From JAQBGV01 sp032128395 (GTDB taxonomy: Bacteria > Planctomycetota > UBA8108 > UBA1146): 24,379 bases of DNA. Where the stretch lies: NCBI GenBank assembly GCA_032128395.1, contig JAQBGV010000232.1, positions 1 through 24,379 of the forward strand, written 5' to 3'. Under the pieces are notes generated by a model. That model ran no database searches, had not been told where the DNA came from, and saw only the letters and a list, made by a program, of their open reading frames with translations. The translations under genes were made by a program, and so were the position numbers. Shown piece by piece: positions 15,472 through 24,318 of the stretch (its first letter is position 1; each line of letters starts with the position of its first letter).

Positions 15472-16500
15472 TCACGAGGATTCGATCCCCGCCATTTCTT
15501 GGATCGTTTCGAAGCCTGATTTGTCTCCGAGGATCACCAGGAGGGTGCCCGCCTCGAGCCGTGCGCTCGCGAGGGGGTTGCAGCGGGCACTTTCGCCCGG
15601 CTTCTGCGTGGCCAGGACCTGGATGTTCGTCTTCGCGCCGATCTGCGACTCTGCGATGGTGCGACCATCCAAGCTCGAGCCGGGTTGCACTTCGATCTCT
15701 TCGATTCGATTCGTGCTCTCCGGGTCGCGCAGCAGGCGGTCCATGAAGGAGAGGACGTGCGGGCGGACCATCGCCGAGACCATGCGGTCGGCGCCGATGG
15801 TGTTCGGGGCGACGACGAAGTCGGCGCCGCCGCGGAGCAGCTTCTGGTCGGTGCTCGGGTCGATACTCCGCGCGACGATCTTCGCCTTGGGGTTCAGCTG
15901 GTGAACAGTGATCACCACGAAGAGGTTCTCCATGTCGCTGTGGAGCGAAGTGATCACGCCCCGGGCCCGTTCGACTCCCGCCTGGCGCAGAGTCTCGTCC
16001 TGGGTCGCGTCTCCTTCGATGAGGTGGATATTTCCCTCGCGCTCGCGGATCGTCTGGGCACGCTCCGGATTGCGCTCGATCACCACGAAGGTGTTTCCGT
16101 GCCGCCTGAGCTCCCGGATGATGACCTCTCCGGTCTCTCCGCAACCGCAAACGATGATGTGACCCTCCAACTGATCGATCATCTTCTTCGCCTTCCGTAC
16201 TTGCGCCCTACTCCGGAGATCGAGTTCGATGAGGAATGCCGCGAGCGCGCTGACGGTGTAGAGCACGACCCCCATGCCGGTGATCAAGAGGAAGATCGTG
16301 TACTGCTGCAGTCCCCCCGGGTCCGGCAGATCCGGGAACGGCTCGTTCACGGTGGTGATCAGGACGATCGTGCGATAGAGACACTCCGCGAAGGAGACGC
16401 TCTCGCCCGCGCTCTCGAGTTGCAAGAAGAAGCCCAGCGCCCCGAGGTGGATCAGCACGATCAGAAAGATGCCGCTGTGCAGCAGCCTCGATTTTCGCAC
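15472..16500 (-). CDS. K+ channel-like protein with RCK (TrkA-N/TrkA-C) domain and atypical filter
   Basis: The 342-residue protein has the layout of a two-helix potassium channel joined to a cytoplasmic RCK regulator. TM1 is at about 10-28, followed by a pore-like segment (about 40-58) and TM2 (about 66-92). A TrkA-N Rossmann domain starts at IIVCGCGETGE (115-125), and a TrkA-C-like domain covers roughly the last 75 residues. Where channels have TVGYGD, this protein reads TTVNEP (49-54). Permeability to K+ is therefore uncertain, and it may be a divergent channel or a sensor. The start is GTG 16500, with a purine-rich GAGGAAGAG upstream that overlaps the scpB stop. The gap to scpB is only 5 nt, so it belongs to the same transcript. 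The stop touches a palindromic repeat. Confidence 0.85.
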   Translation of the reverse strand: MRKSRLLHSGIFLIVLIHLGALGFFLQLESAGESVSFAECLYRTIVLITTVNEPFPDLPDPGGLQQYTIFLLITGMGVVLYTVSALAAFLIELDLRSRAQVRKAKKMIDQLEGHIIVCGCGETGEVIIRELRRHGNTFVVIERNPERAQTIREREGNIHLIEGDATQDETLRQAGVERARGVITSLHSDMENLFVVITVHQLNPKAKIVARSIDPSTDQKLLRGGADFVVAPNTIGADRMVSAMVRPHVLSFMDRLLRDPESTNRIEEIEVQPGSSLDGRTIAESQIGAKTNIQVLATQKPGESARCNPLASARLEAGTLLVILGDKSGFETIQEMAGIESS

Positions 16501-16505
16501 GCGAG

Positions 16506-17444
16506 CTACTCTTCCTCATCGAGGTCGAGATCGAACTCCGATCGTTCTGTCGGCGCAGGGCGTTCCTCGCTCGAGCTCGACCGTTCCTGCTCGACCGGCT
16601 CGGCGTTCTCCTCGGCGTCCTCCTCGGTGTTCTCTTCGGCGACGCGCGGAACGCCACCCGCCTCTTCGATGATCCGATCGAGCACTTCGATCCCCCGGTC
16701 CTCGCCTTGCTCGCGCAACCGCTCTGGCTCGGGGAGGTTGTCGAGGGAGGAGAGCCCGAGCAGTTCGAGGAATTCCTCGGTCGTTCCGTAGAGGAGCGGT
16801 CGCCCCGGACTGTCGTCCTGCCCCACCACGCGGATCAGATTCCACTCCATCAGGTTCTTGGCCACCGGTCCGCACTGCACGCCTCGGATCGCCTCGAGGT
16901 CCGCCCGACGCACCGGCTGTCGGTACGCGATCACCGCGAGGGTCTCGAACGCCGCCGCGGAGAGCCGGACCTTCCGCTGCTCCCCGCGAAGGCGAGCGAC
17001 GAAGGGAGCAAACTCCGGTCGGGTCAGCAGGCGGAACCCCGCGGCCTCTTCGATGAGAAAGTAGCCCCGATGCGTCGACCGCAGGTCCCCCTCCAGTTCG
17101 AGCAGCGCATCACGGATCTCCGCCTTGTCCGCCTCGTGCAGAAGCCGATAGAGCCGGCGCCTCGAGACCGCCTCGGGGGACGCGAAGAGGATCGCCTCGA
17201 GGCACGCGCGGAGGCGCTCTCCTTCGAGGCGCGGGATCTCCTCGTCGTCAGCGGATGCGGCTGCCGCTGGCGAGTCGGGCGAGTCGGGCTCCGGCGAAGC
17301 CTCGTCTGCCCCGGCGCGGTCGCCCTCGCCGACGTCGTCAACCTCCATCCTCGCCCCTTCCTCGGGGGCGAGCCGCCCCCCCGCGGTCCGGCTGCCCCCG
17401 TCGGCCGGTCGCTGCTTCCCGCGGTCCTGCGCTCTCGAGATCAT
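16506..17444 (-). CDS. scpB: ScpB, condensin accessory subunit
   Basis: ScpB is a winged-helix protein that dimerises and joins ScpA and SMC in the bacterial condensin that compacts and segregates chromosomes. The core (about residues 76-235) has the family signatures LRACLEAILFASPEAVS, LSAAAFETLAVIAYRQPV and RADLEAIRGV, then a YGTTEEFLELLGL stretch. At 312 residues it is longer than typical ScpB (about 180-200). An acidic, Ala/Pro/Ser-rich N-terminal segment and an acidic Glu-rich tail account for the difference and look disordered. ATG 17444 follows AGGGGGA; an internal ATG at residue 33 is an alternative. scpA is not adjacent in this window. It sits downstream of a PPIase gene with a 97-bp gap. 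Confidence 0.93.
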   Translation of the reverse strand: MISRAQDRGKQRPADGGSRTAGGRLAPEEGARMEVDDVGEGDRAGADEASPEPDSPDSPAAAASADDEEIPRLEGERLRACLEAILFASPEAVSRRRLYRLLHEADKAEIRDALLELEGDLRSTHRGYFLIEEAAGFRLLTRPEFAPFVARLRGEQRKVRLSAAAFETLAVIAYRQPVRRADLEAIRGVQCGPVAKNLMEWNLIRVVGQDDSPGRPLLYGTTEEFLELLGLSSLDNLPEPERLREQGEDRGIEVLDRIIEEAGGVPRVAEENTEEDAEENAEPVEQERSSSSEERPAPTERSEFDLDLDEEE

Positions 17445-17541
17445 GTTCCCCCTTCGGACTCCCCAGCACTGAGTCTCGGCGGCGCCCCGTCCGGAGCGCC
17501 GTCCAGAATCCCGCCCACCCCTCCGCCTAGAACTCCGCGCC

Positions 17542-18633
17542 TCATTCCCCGCCGATCGGCGGAAGAACCCCTGGCCGGATGCGAACCAGCGTCCTCTGCC
17601 TCAGCTGTGCCTCGAGTGCGACGATCTCCTGGTCGGTCGGGGCGGCTGCGAGCGCTTCTACCCGCAGCTCCTCTCGCACATCATCGAACGGTCGCTCCGG
17701 GCGTTCCTCGATCACCTGGAAGATATGGAACCCGTACTCTCCTTCGCGGTAGAGCGGGGAGAGCGAACCGACCTCGAGCGAGAAGATGAATTCCGCGAGT
17801 GCCGGATCGCCGAGCTCTTCGCGACTGAGCCAGCCGATCTCTCCCCCTTGCGATGCGGTCTCCGGATTTCCCGAGAGGGCCCGCGCGCTCTCCGAGAACG
17901 AAGCGCCGGAGAGGATCGCCCGGCGCACCGAATTCGCACGCGTCTCGACCATCGCGACCGCCTCCGCGTCCTCGGGGTCTCCTCGAAGTGGGAACGAAAT
18001 GTGGCGCACCCGGCGACGCGGGGCGCTCCAGGTGCGGTCGTAGATCTCCCTGAGTTGTTCGTCGCCGACGTCCCGGTGCCGGGTGACCACCTTCTGGATC
18101 AGAAGCATCCCCCCGAGCTCGGCCCTGAGTTCGGCGCGAACATCCTCGAGACCGAGCCCCTGCCACCGCAGCCGATCGAGAGACTCTTGACGCTCACCCG
18201 GAGTGACTCCGAGGACAGAGGAGAGCTCCTCCTCCACGCGGGCATCGAGCTCGGCCTCCTCCACCGTCAGTCCGAGCCGCTCCGCCTCCGCGAGGAAGAG
18301 GGCCTCGCGCACCAATCCGATCAGGGCGCGGGGACCGTAGTAGCGGGCGAGGATCCGACGTTCTAGCTCTCCGGCGGTGATCTGCCGATCGCCGACCTCG
18401 GCGAGCACCGAGCTCCGCGAGCCGTCGAGCGGATCAGGAGACTCCGGGAAGGGCGCGCATCCGATGGCGGCCGAAAGGCACACGGCGAGCGTGAGTCCCG
18501 CCCCACGGAACGCCAGTCCACGGTCCGCCACCCCACGGAAAGGGCACCGGGAGCCCCATCCCCGGAAGCACCGGGACCGGCTGAACGGGCCCCTCGTGCC
18601 CCACCTTTCGATGCGCAGCCTATCGGTTCTCAT
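17542..18633 (-). CDS. Parvulin/SurA-type peptidylprolyl isomerase lipoprotein
   Basis: Periplasmic parvulin PPIases catalyse proline cis-trans isomerisation and help fold exported proteins. This 363-residue protein has a signal ending in LSAAIGC, suggesting acylation at Cys59 counted from the first start. A SurA_N-like helical region begins with VLAEVGDRQITAGELERR. The parvulin domain covers about 205-320, with RRVRHISFPL, SQGGEIGWLSREEL and YGFHIFQVIEE. ATG 18633 overlaps the end of galE by 14 bases and gives an unusually long 58-residue pre-sequence. GTG 18531 would give a normal 24-residue lipoprotein signal but lacks a good binding site, so the start is uncertain. It lies in the galE-PPIase-scpB-channel gene string. 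Confidence 0.88.
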   Translation of the reverse strand: MRTDRLRIERWGTRGPFSRSRCFRGWGSRCPFRGVADRGLAFRGAGLTLAVCLSAAIGCAPFPESPDPLDGSRSSVLAEVGDRQITAGELERRILARYYGPRALIGLVREALFLAEAERLGLTVEEAELDARVEEELSSVLGVTPGERQESLDRLRWQGLGLEDVRAELRAELGGMLLIQKVVTRHRDVGDEQLREIYDRTWSAPRRRVRHISFPLRGDPEDAEAVAMVETRANSVRRAILSGASFSESARALSGNPETASQGGEIGWLSREELGDPALAEFIFSLEVGSLSPLYREGEYGFHIFQVIEERPERPFDDVREELRVEALAAAPTDQEIVALEAQLRQRTLVRIRPGVLPPIGGE

Positions 18634-19828
18634 AGTACTTGAGGATCTCGATCAGCTGCGAAGTGGACAGCAGCCCCATCTCGAGCATGTGCATACCGAT
18701 CAGCTTGTGCGCATGCCCGATCTCCATCTCCTCACGCTGACGCTCGAGAGCGCGATTCACATCTTCCTCGGTGACATGTCCGAGTCGGGCCGCGATGTCA
18801 CCGAAGAGTTCGGTCGATCGGGTCTCGCGTTCGGTGACGCCGCCGCGACCCGAATATCCGTTCGGGTGACCACGGTGCCAACGCCAGGCGGTCTCGAGGA
18901 TCATCGGGAGATCCGAGAGCTGTGGCTCCCATCCGAGCACTTCGCGCGCGCGCTCGTTCGAGGCGACGAGGACCGGGGGGTCCCCCGCCCGTCGTCCCTC
19001 ATGTTCGATTTTCAACTCGCGCCCGACGACCCGCTGCGCCTCCTCGATCACCTCGCGAACGCTGTAGCCGGTGCTCGAGCCGAGATTGATCGCCTGGTTC
19101 GGTTGCTCGTCGATGATCGCGAGGGCTTGCAGATGAGCCTTCGAGATGTCGGTCACGTGCACGAAGTCGCGGATGCAGGTCCCGTCGGGAGTCTCGTAGT
19201 CGGTCCCGAAGATCTTGAAGCTCTTCCGCTTTCCGAGGGCAGTGTGGAACACCAGCGGGATGAGATGGCTCTCCTCGCTGTGATCCTCGCCGATGTCCCC
19301 GGACAGGTCCGCCCCGGCGGCGTTGAAGTAGCGCAGCGCGATGTACCGCAGTGGGTGCTTTTCGGCGATGTCGGAGAGCATCCGCTCGATGAAGAGTTTC
19401 GAGGCTCCATAGGGGTTCACCGGACGAGTCCGGTGATGCTCCGGGATCGGAACCTCTTCGGGGTCACCGTAGACCGCGGCCGTCGAGGAGAAGATCAACC
19501 GCTCGACCCCGGCATCGATCATCGCGTGCACGAGGTTCAGGGAACCCGCGACATTGTTGTGGTAGTAGAGCTCGGGTCTCGCGACCGACTCCGGGACCGA
19601 GCAGCTCGCCGCGAAGTGGAACACGGCGTCGAAGCGGTCGTTCTCGAACGCGGACCGGAGGGTCCGGGGATCGAGAAGGCTTCCTTCGATCGTCTCGACC
19701 CCGTCGATCGCTGGGGCGTTTCCGGTCGTGAAGTTGTCGAAAACGACCGGATCGATCCCCGAACGACGACACTCTCGGACCGCGTGGCTGCCGATGTACC
19801 CCGCGCCTCCGACGATGAGGACCTTCAC
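18620..19828 (-). CDS. galE: UDP-glucose 4-epimerase with C-terminal planctomycete-type domain
   Basis: GalE interconverts UDP-glucose and UDP-galactose using tightly bound NAD. The 402-residue protein shows the NAD motif GGAGYIG (7-13), catalytic STAAVYG (115-121) and YGASK (Tyr140, Lys144), and the GalE pattern RYFNAAGAD (166-174). The epimerase domain ends near residue 325 (RWHRGHPNG), the usual GalE length. A further 75 residues have repeated-helix character: FGDIAARLGHVTEEDVNRAL, then KLIGMHMLEMGLLSTSQLI. This resembles the small helical domain found in type II secretion ATPase N-termini (GspE/MshEN-like) and in other planctomycete proteins. The start is GTG 19828 with GAGGAG 9 nt upstream. 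It is the first gene of a minus-strand string. The fusion could alternatively come from loss of a stop between two genes. Confidence 0.92.
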   Translation of the reverse strand: MKVLIVGGAGYIGSHAVRECRRSGIDPVVFDNFTTGNAPAIDGVETIEGSLLDPRTLRSAFENDRFDAVFHFAASCSVPESVARPELYYHNNVAGSLNLVHAMIDAGVERLIFSSTAAVYGDPEEVPIPEHHRTRPVNPYGASKLFIERMLSDIAEKHPLRYIALRYFNAAGADLSGDIGEDHSEESHLIPLVFHTALGKRKSFKIFGTDYETPDGTCIRDFVHVTDISKAHLQALAIIDEQPNQAINLGSSTGYSVREVIEEAQRVVGRELKIEHEGRRAGDPPVLVASNERAREVLGWEPQLSDLPMILETAWRWHRGHPNGYSGRGGVTERETRSTELFGDIAARLGHVTEEDVNRALERQREEMEIGHAHKLIGMHMLEMGLLSTSQLIEILKYYENR

Positions 19829-19981
19829 TGTCCGATTCTCCTCACGTAACTCGCACCACTGTGTCGCTCGGGGCGAGATCTTCGCCGCCCTGAAGAACGG
19901 CGGATTCTACTTCGCGAGGTTCCGGCCGGCCAGGAATCTGGTCAGGCTCGGAGAGATCGAGATGGCGAGGGAGAGATCGCA

Positions 19982-21088
19982 CTACTGGACCCAGCCAGAG
20001 CCGAGATCGACCTCGAGCCGTCCACCGAACTCGGTCCACCAGAGTCGCCACTCGGACTCGCTCTTTTCGTGGACTCCGAGGAGCGTCGCGAGCAACCGAC
20101 TTGCGGGGGGACCCCAGGACGGATCTGAGATCCAGTCGATCAGCGGGGGGATCGCGGCTCGGGCCGGGCAGGCCTCCGCGAGGGTGAGCAGGGACCGCCG
20201 ACGCGTCGGATCGTCCCCCGGATCGAAGAGATCGCGGGCGAGCCACCCGGCGATTCGACGATCGCCCATCGCCCGCAGCGTCGCAGCCCACCCTGAACGC
20301 ACCTCGGTGCGCGACTCGGCGAGAAATACCCGGTAGAGATCAGCACCGACCGTATCGAAGGGGTAGTTGCCGAGTGCGCGCCCCGCCAGCATCCGGCGGA
20401 GAGGATCGAGGTCGGTGAGACGGGCGCGGAGAGCGGGGAGAAGCGCCGGATCGGATATCTCGAGGATGCGCAGCATCGCTCCCTCGCGGACGAATCGATT
20501 GTCGTGCCCTGCGTCCGCGAGGAGAGCCTCCAGCTCGGCAACACCCTCCTCGGACCGTTGCGTCTCGATCTCCGCTTCGGTCATCCAGGTGCCCCGGAAG
20601 AGTTTCAGCCCTTGCGCCGCGAGCTCCTCCCGCCTCACCCAACGATTGCGGTGGAGCGCAAATCCCAGGCGGTTGCGGGCCCCGGCGTGATGCGGGTCGA
20701 GGCGGAGTACCTCCCGCCACACCCGCCGGGCGGCGCGGCGCATCCCCGCCTCTTCCGCCCAGTGCCCGAGCTCGATGTAGCGTTCTCGGTCGTCTCGGGG
20801 GATGCGTTCGAGTCGTCGTTCGAGGACGTCGAGGGGAGCCTCCCCGGGAATCCGTTGCATGATCTGCGCGGGGTCGACGACGACCGACTGACCCTCGTCG
20901 ATCAGCACCCGGAGCCGCCCCTCCTCCGCAATCTCGACCCGCCCCTCCAGGCGGTGCCCGTTCTTGAGGAGAATCTGATCCGCGGGGAGCGAGCCGGAGA
21001 GCGGCACCACCCCCACCAAGCCGACGAAGAGCGTCCCGATCACGGACTTCCGTCGAGCGGCCTCGCTTGTCAATGATGGACCACGCAC
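19982..21088 (-). CDS. Exported protein with TPR/HEAT-like repeats, unknown function
   Basis: The 368-residue protein has an N-terminal hydrophobic segment (about 15-34) consistent with a signal peptide. A short beta-rich piece follows (QILLKNGHRLEGRVEI), like the 'KNGR.LEG.V' starts of other planctomycete exported proteins. The middle part has a TPR-like helical pair (ARRVWREVLRLDPHHAGARN) and the stretch GLKLFRGTWMTEAEIE. The C-terminal half has HEAT-like repeats (LLPALRARLTDLDPLRRMLAGRALG and following). Proteins of this plan are common but uncharacterised. The start is GTG 21088 with CGGAG 7-8 nt upstream. The 5' end faces the divergent rdgB gene across 231 bp. It is separated from galE by 153 bp without a gene. 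Confidence 0.75.
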   Translation of the reverse strand: MRGPSLTSEAARRKSVIGTLFVGLVGVVPLSGSLPADQILLKNGHRLEGRVEIAEEGRLRVLIDEGQSVVVDPAQIMQRIPGEAPLDVLERRLERIPRDDRERYIELGHWAEEAGMRRAARRVWREVLRLDPHHAGARNRLGFALHRNRWVRREELAAQGLKLFRGTWMTEAEIETQRSEEGVAELEALLADAGHDNRFVREGAMLRILEISDPALLPALRARLTDLDPLRRMLAGRALGNYPFDTVGADLYRVFLAESRTEVRSGWAATLRAMGDRRIAGWLARDLFDPGDDPTRRRSLLTLAEACPARAAIPPLIDWISDPSWGPPASRLLATLLGVHEKSESEWRLWWTEFGGRLEVDLGSGWVQ

Positions 21089-21319
21089 CTAGAATCTCCG
21101 TCCGAGGGAGTCCATCCCTGGGAAACACCCCGTGCGCCGTTCTCCCGCGGGATCATGGTACCCATCGCCGAGGGGGAACGCTCGGGCGCGAGGGGAGGAT
21201 CCCCTCGCGGTGATACCGCCGGTGGTGTCATTTCCGGTGCTGTTCCTGCCAGTCCTTGCCCCTGCGATCCACGGGTCGCACACCACGGGTCGCAAACCAC
21301 TCGACCGGAGAACCCGCGG

Positions 21320-21994
21320 ATGGGCACGATCCTGATCGCCTCCGGAAATCGCCACAAGCATAGGGAGATCGCGCGCATCCTCGCCGCAGCGGGGATCGAC
21401 GCAGGAGAAATCGTCCCACCGGGAGAGCTCGTGATCGCGACACCACCGCCCGATCCGATCGAGAACGGCGGAGACTATCTCGAGAATGCCCGGATCAAGG
21501 CGCGTGCCTACAGCCACTGGAGTGGACTCCCCGCGCTCGCCGACGACAGCGGGCTCGAAGTGTTGTCCCTGGGGAACGCTCCGGGGCTGAGGTCGGCGCG
21601 CTACGCCGGCGAGAGTGCGGACTTCGATGCGAGCATCAAGAAACTCCTGTCGGAGCTCGAAGGAGAACCACCGGAATCGCGCAGCGCGGTCTTTTTCTGT
21701 GCTCTCGTCCTGTGCCACGGGGACGAGGTTCTCTTCTCGACCGTAGCGTCGTGCCCCGGGACGATCCTCGAGGCTCCCAGCGGAGACGAGGGATTCGGCT
21801 ACGACCCGATCTTTGTCCCGACCCACACCACGCCGACTCAGACGACACGGAGCTTCGCCCAGATGACGGAATCCGAGAAGGACGCGATCAGCCACCGCGG
21901 CCGGGCACTGCGCGCGTTCGCCGCGCACCGATTCGCCTCCAGGAGCACTTCCAAACGCAGTCCCTCGGGTTCGGGGGGACCTTCTCCCCGATGA
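21320..21994 (+). CDS. rdgB: RdgB/HAM1-type non-canonical purine NTP pyrophosphatase
   Basis: This enzyme hydrolyses ITP, dITP and XTP to the monophosphates, keeping deaminated purines out of nucleic acids. The 224-residue protein has the family signatures: the N-terminal strand and loop ILIASGNRHKHREI, the nucleotide/metal motif LADDSGLEV, EGFGYDPIF (seen as DEGFGYDPIF), and SHRGRAL near the end. The length fits, with a slightly longer Ser/Gly/Pro-rich tail. ATG 21320 (MGTILIASGN) is chosen because the family begins there, with GGAG upstream; in-frame ATG 21155 would add 55 unrelated residues. Its stop overlaps the lepA start as ATGA, so the two are co-translated. Confidence 0.95.
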   Translation: MGTILIASGNRHKHREIARILAAAGIDAGEIVPPGELVIATPPPDPIENGGDYLENARIKARAYSHWSGLPALADDSGLEVLSLGNAPGLRSARYAGESADFDASIKKLLSELEGEPPESRSAVFFCALVLCHGDEVLFSTVASCPGTILEAPSGDEGFGYDPIFVPTHTTPTQTTRSFAQMTESEKDAISHRGRALRAFAAHRFASRSTSKRSPSGSGGPSPR

Positions 21995-23802
21995 CCATCC
22001 CGCAGGACCGCATCCGCAACTTCTCGATCATCGCGCACATCGATCACGGCAAATCGACCCTGGCCGACCGGCTGCTCCTCCGCACGGGGACGATCACCGA
22101 GCGCGAGTTCCGAAATCAGGTTCTCGATGACATGGATCTGGAGCAGGAGCGCGGGATCACCATCAAGGCGAAAGCCGTGCGGATGATCTACCGCGCCGAC
22201 GATGGTCTCGACTACCAACTGAACTTGATCGACACCCCGGGACACGTCGACTTCTCCTACGAAGTCTCTCGCAGCCTCGCGGCCTGTCAGGGGGCACTGC
22301 TGGTCGTCGACGCCGCTCAAGGGGTCGAGGCGCAGACGGTCGCGAACGCCTTCCTCGCCATCGAGAACAAGCTCGAGATCATCCCCGTCCTCAACAAGAT
22401 CGACCTTCCCTCGGCACGCCCGAAGGAAGTGCAGGAAGAGCTCGCCTCGACCTTCGGCTTTCGTCCGGGAGAGAGCATCCTCGCCTCGGCGAAGACCGGA
22501 ATCGGAACCGACGAGATCCTCGAGACGGTGGTCGCCCTCGTCCCCCCTCCCACGGGGAACCGGGAAGCTCCGTTGCGCGCGCTGATCGTCGACAGCCACT
22601 ACGACTCCTACCGCGGGGTGATCGTGTACGTCTGCGTGAAAGAGGGGCGGCTCCGGCGAAATGACGAAATCGTCTTCATGCAGAAGGGGAGCCGCCACCA
22701 GATCGACGAGGTCGGGATCTTCTCACCCCGACTGATTCCTGTGGACATTCTGGAGGCCGGGGAGGTCGGCTACCTGGTCGCCAGCATCAAGACGATCCAC
22801 GACGTGTCGATCGGGGACACGGTCACCACCCGAATCGACGGGGCGACGCAGAGTCTGCCCGGCTTCAAGAACCCGCAACCGATGGTGTACTGCGGGATCT
22901 ACCCTTCCGACAACAATGACTTCGAGTCGCTGCGCAACGCGCTCGAGAAACTGTGGTTGAACGACTCGAGCTTCACGTTCCAACCGGAGAGTTCCGAGGC
23001 CCTCGGCTTCGGGTTTCGATGCGGGTTTCTCGGACTCCTCCACATGGAGATCACGCAGGAGCGCCTCGAGCGCGAGTCCGGCATCGACGCCGTGCAGACC
23101 GCCCCGACGGTCACGTACGAGATCGCGATGAAGGACGGAAGCACGTTTCGGATCGACTCCCCGGCGAATCTCCCCGATTCGATGCACATCGATGAGACCC
23201 GCGAGCCGATCGTCCTCGCGCACCTGATCGTGCCCTCTGAGTACATCGGAGCGACGATGAAGCTGATGGACGAGAAGCGGGGATCGCTCCAGAAGACCGA
23301 ATATCTGTCCCCTACTCGGGTCCAGCTCACCTACGAAGCCCCTCTGCAAGAGATCATCATCGACTTCTACGACAAGCTGAAGAGCTGCACCCGAGGGTAT
23401 GGTACCCTCGACTACCAATTTGCCCGCTACACCCCTGGGGACCTGGTGCGCCTGAACATCCTGGTCAGCGGAGAGCCGGTCGACGCGCTCTCCATCATCA
23501 TCCACCGTTCGGTGGCGGATCGCCGGGGCCGCGCCCTGCTCCGCCGCCTGAAGAAAGTGATCCCAAAGCACCTCTTCCAAATCCCGCTGCAGGCCGCGGT
23601 CGGGGCGAAGGTGATCGCACGGATGAACATCGGCGCCCTCTCCAAGAACGTCACCGCCAAATGCTACGGCGGAGATATCAGCCGCAAACGAAAGCTCCTC
23701 GAGAAGCAGAAAGAGGGGAAGAAGCGGATGAAACAGGTCGGCAGGGTGAACATCCCGCAAGATGCCTTCATGGCGGTACTGCGGCTCGACGACGAGGACT
23801 AA
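21991..23802 (+). CDS. lepA: Elongation factor 4 (LepA), ribosomal back-translocase GTPase
   Basis: LepA is a translational GTPase related to EF-G that acts on the ribosome, probably in initiation or in rescue of stalled translocation. The 603 residues match the family length of about 600. The GTPase motifs are intact: G1 AHIDHGKST, the switch I region RGITIKA, G3 DTPGH, G4 NKID and G5 SAKTG. The LepA-specific C-terminal part is complete, including the YGGDISRKRKLLEKQKEGKK stretch that occupies the ribosomal A-site region. The start overlaps the rdgB stop by 4 bases, with GGGGGGA about 10 nt upstream. lepB follows after 6 bases, the classical lepA-lepB order. Confidence 0.98.
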   Translation: MTIPQDRIRNFSIIAHIDHGKSTLADRLLLRTGTITEREFRNQVLDDMDLEQERGITIKAKAVRMIYRADDGLDYQLNLIDTPGHVDFSYEVSRSLAACQGALLVVDAAQGVEAQTVANAFLAIENKLEIIPVLNKIDLPSARPKEVQEELASTFGFRPGESILASAKTGIGTDEILETVVALVPPPTGNREAPLRALIVDSHYDSYRGVIVYVCVKEGRLRRNDEIVFMQKGSRHQIDEVGIFSPRLIPVDILEAGEVGYLVASIKTIHDVSIGDTVTTRIDGATQSLPGFKNPQPMVYCGIYPSDNNDFESLRNALEKLWLNDSSFTFQPESSEALGFGFRCGFLGLLHMEITQERLERESGIDAVQTAPTVTYEIAMKDGSTFRIDSPANLPDSMHIDETREPIVLAHLIVPSEYIGATMKLMDEKRGSLQKTEYLSPTRVQLTYEAPLQEIIIDFYDKLKSCTRGYGTLDYQFARYTPGDLVRLNILVSGEPVDALSIIIHRSVADRRGRALLRRLKKVIPKHLFQIPLQAAVGAKVIARMNIGALSKNVTAKCYGGDISRKRKLLEKQKEGKKRMKQVGRVNIPQDAFMAVLRLDDED

Positions 23803-23808
23803 AATCTG

Positions 23809-24318
23809 ATGGCGAAGCACGACCAAGAGCAAACCGACGCTGCTACCGATGGACCTCCCTCGGTCTGGCTCTGGAGAAGGGTACGCGAGAACGCGGAAGC
23901 GGTGATCATCGCGATCATCCTCGCCCTGATCATCCGGCACTATTCACTCGAGGCGTTCGAGATCCCCACCGGATCGATGGCGCCAGGACTCCACGGTGTG
24001 CACATCGATGCGACGTGTCCGAACTGCGGCACCGTGGAACCGGTCGGGGTGAGGGTCCACCAGTTCAACAACAAGCTGGAGATCTCTCTGGTCCAGGGGT
24101 GGATCTACGAAGGCACGTGCCCCGAGTGCAGCCTCGAGATCCGGGACGGAAAGATCTCGTCGCAGCAACAGCCCCCCCCGCCGCAGATCCGTTGTCCTCG
24201 GTGCAACAAGTTTCACCCCGCGGACTCAAAAGACTTCACATGCTTCTTGCGCGCTAGGAGCCGATGGCTCCCTGGCGGCACGCGCCGGCGGCAGGGGAAT
24301 TCTTCGCATGTCTGCTAG
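23809..24318 (+). CDS. lepB: Signal peptidase I, N-terminal part with zinc-ribbon insert; frame broken before the catalytic Lys
   Basis: Signal peptidase I removes signal peptides from exported proteins with a Ser-Lys dyad. The reading frame gives a membrane segment (about 30-46) followed by the catalytic-serine box EIPTGSM (Ser56). An insert of cysteine pairs at 70/73, 104/107 and 129/132, probably zinc ribbons, follows; this insert is a planctomycete habit. After about residue 144 (24240) the sequence turns Arg-rich and stops at 24318, without the catalytic-lysine region or later SPase boxes. None of the three forward frames between 24241 and the window end restores them. Either lepB is interrupted or truncated here, or the assembly is wrong near its end. 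ATG 23809 follows the lepA stop by 6 bases with GAGGA upstream. Confidence 0.8.
   Translation: MAKHDQEQTDAATDGPPSVWLWRRVRENAEAVIIAIILALIIRHYSLEAFEIPTGSMAPGLHGVHIDATCPNCGTVEPVGVRVHQFNNKLEISLVQGWIYEGTCPECSLEIRDGKISSQQQPPPPQIRCPRCNKFHPADSKDFTCFLRARSRWLPGGTRRRQGNSSHVC

Noticed and set aside
21155..21319. 55-residue N-terminal extension of RdgB
   Set aside because: The family starts at MGTILIASGN; the upstream residues are Gly/Pro/Ser filler with no similarity.
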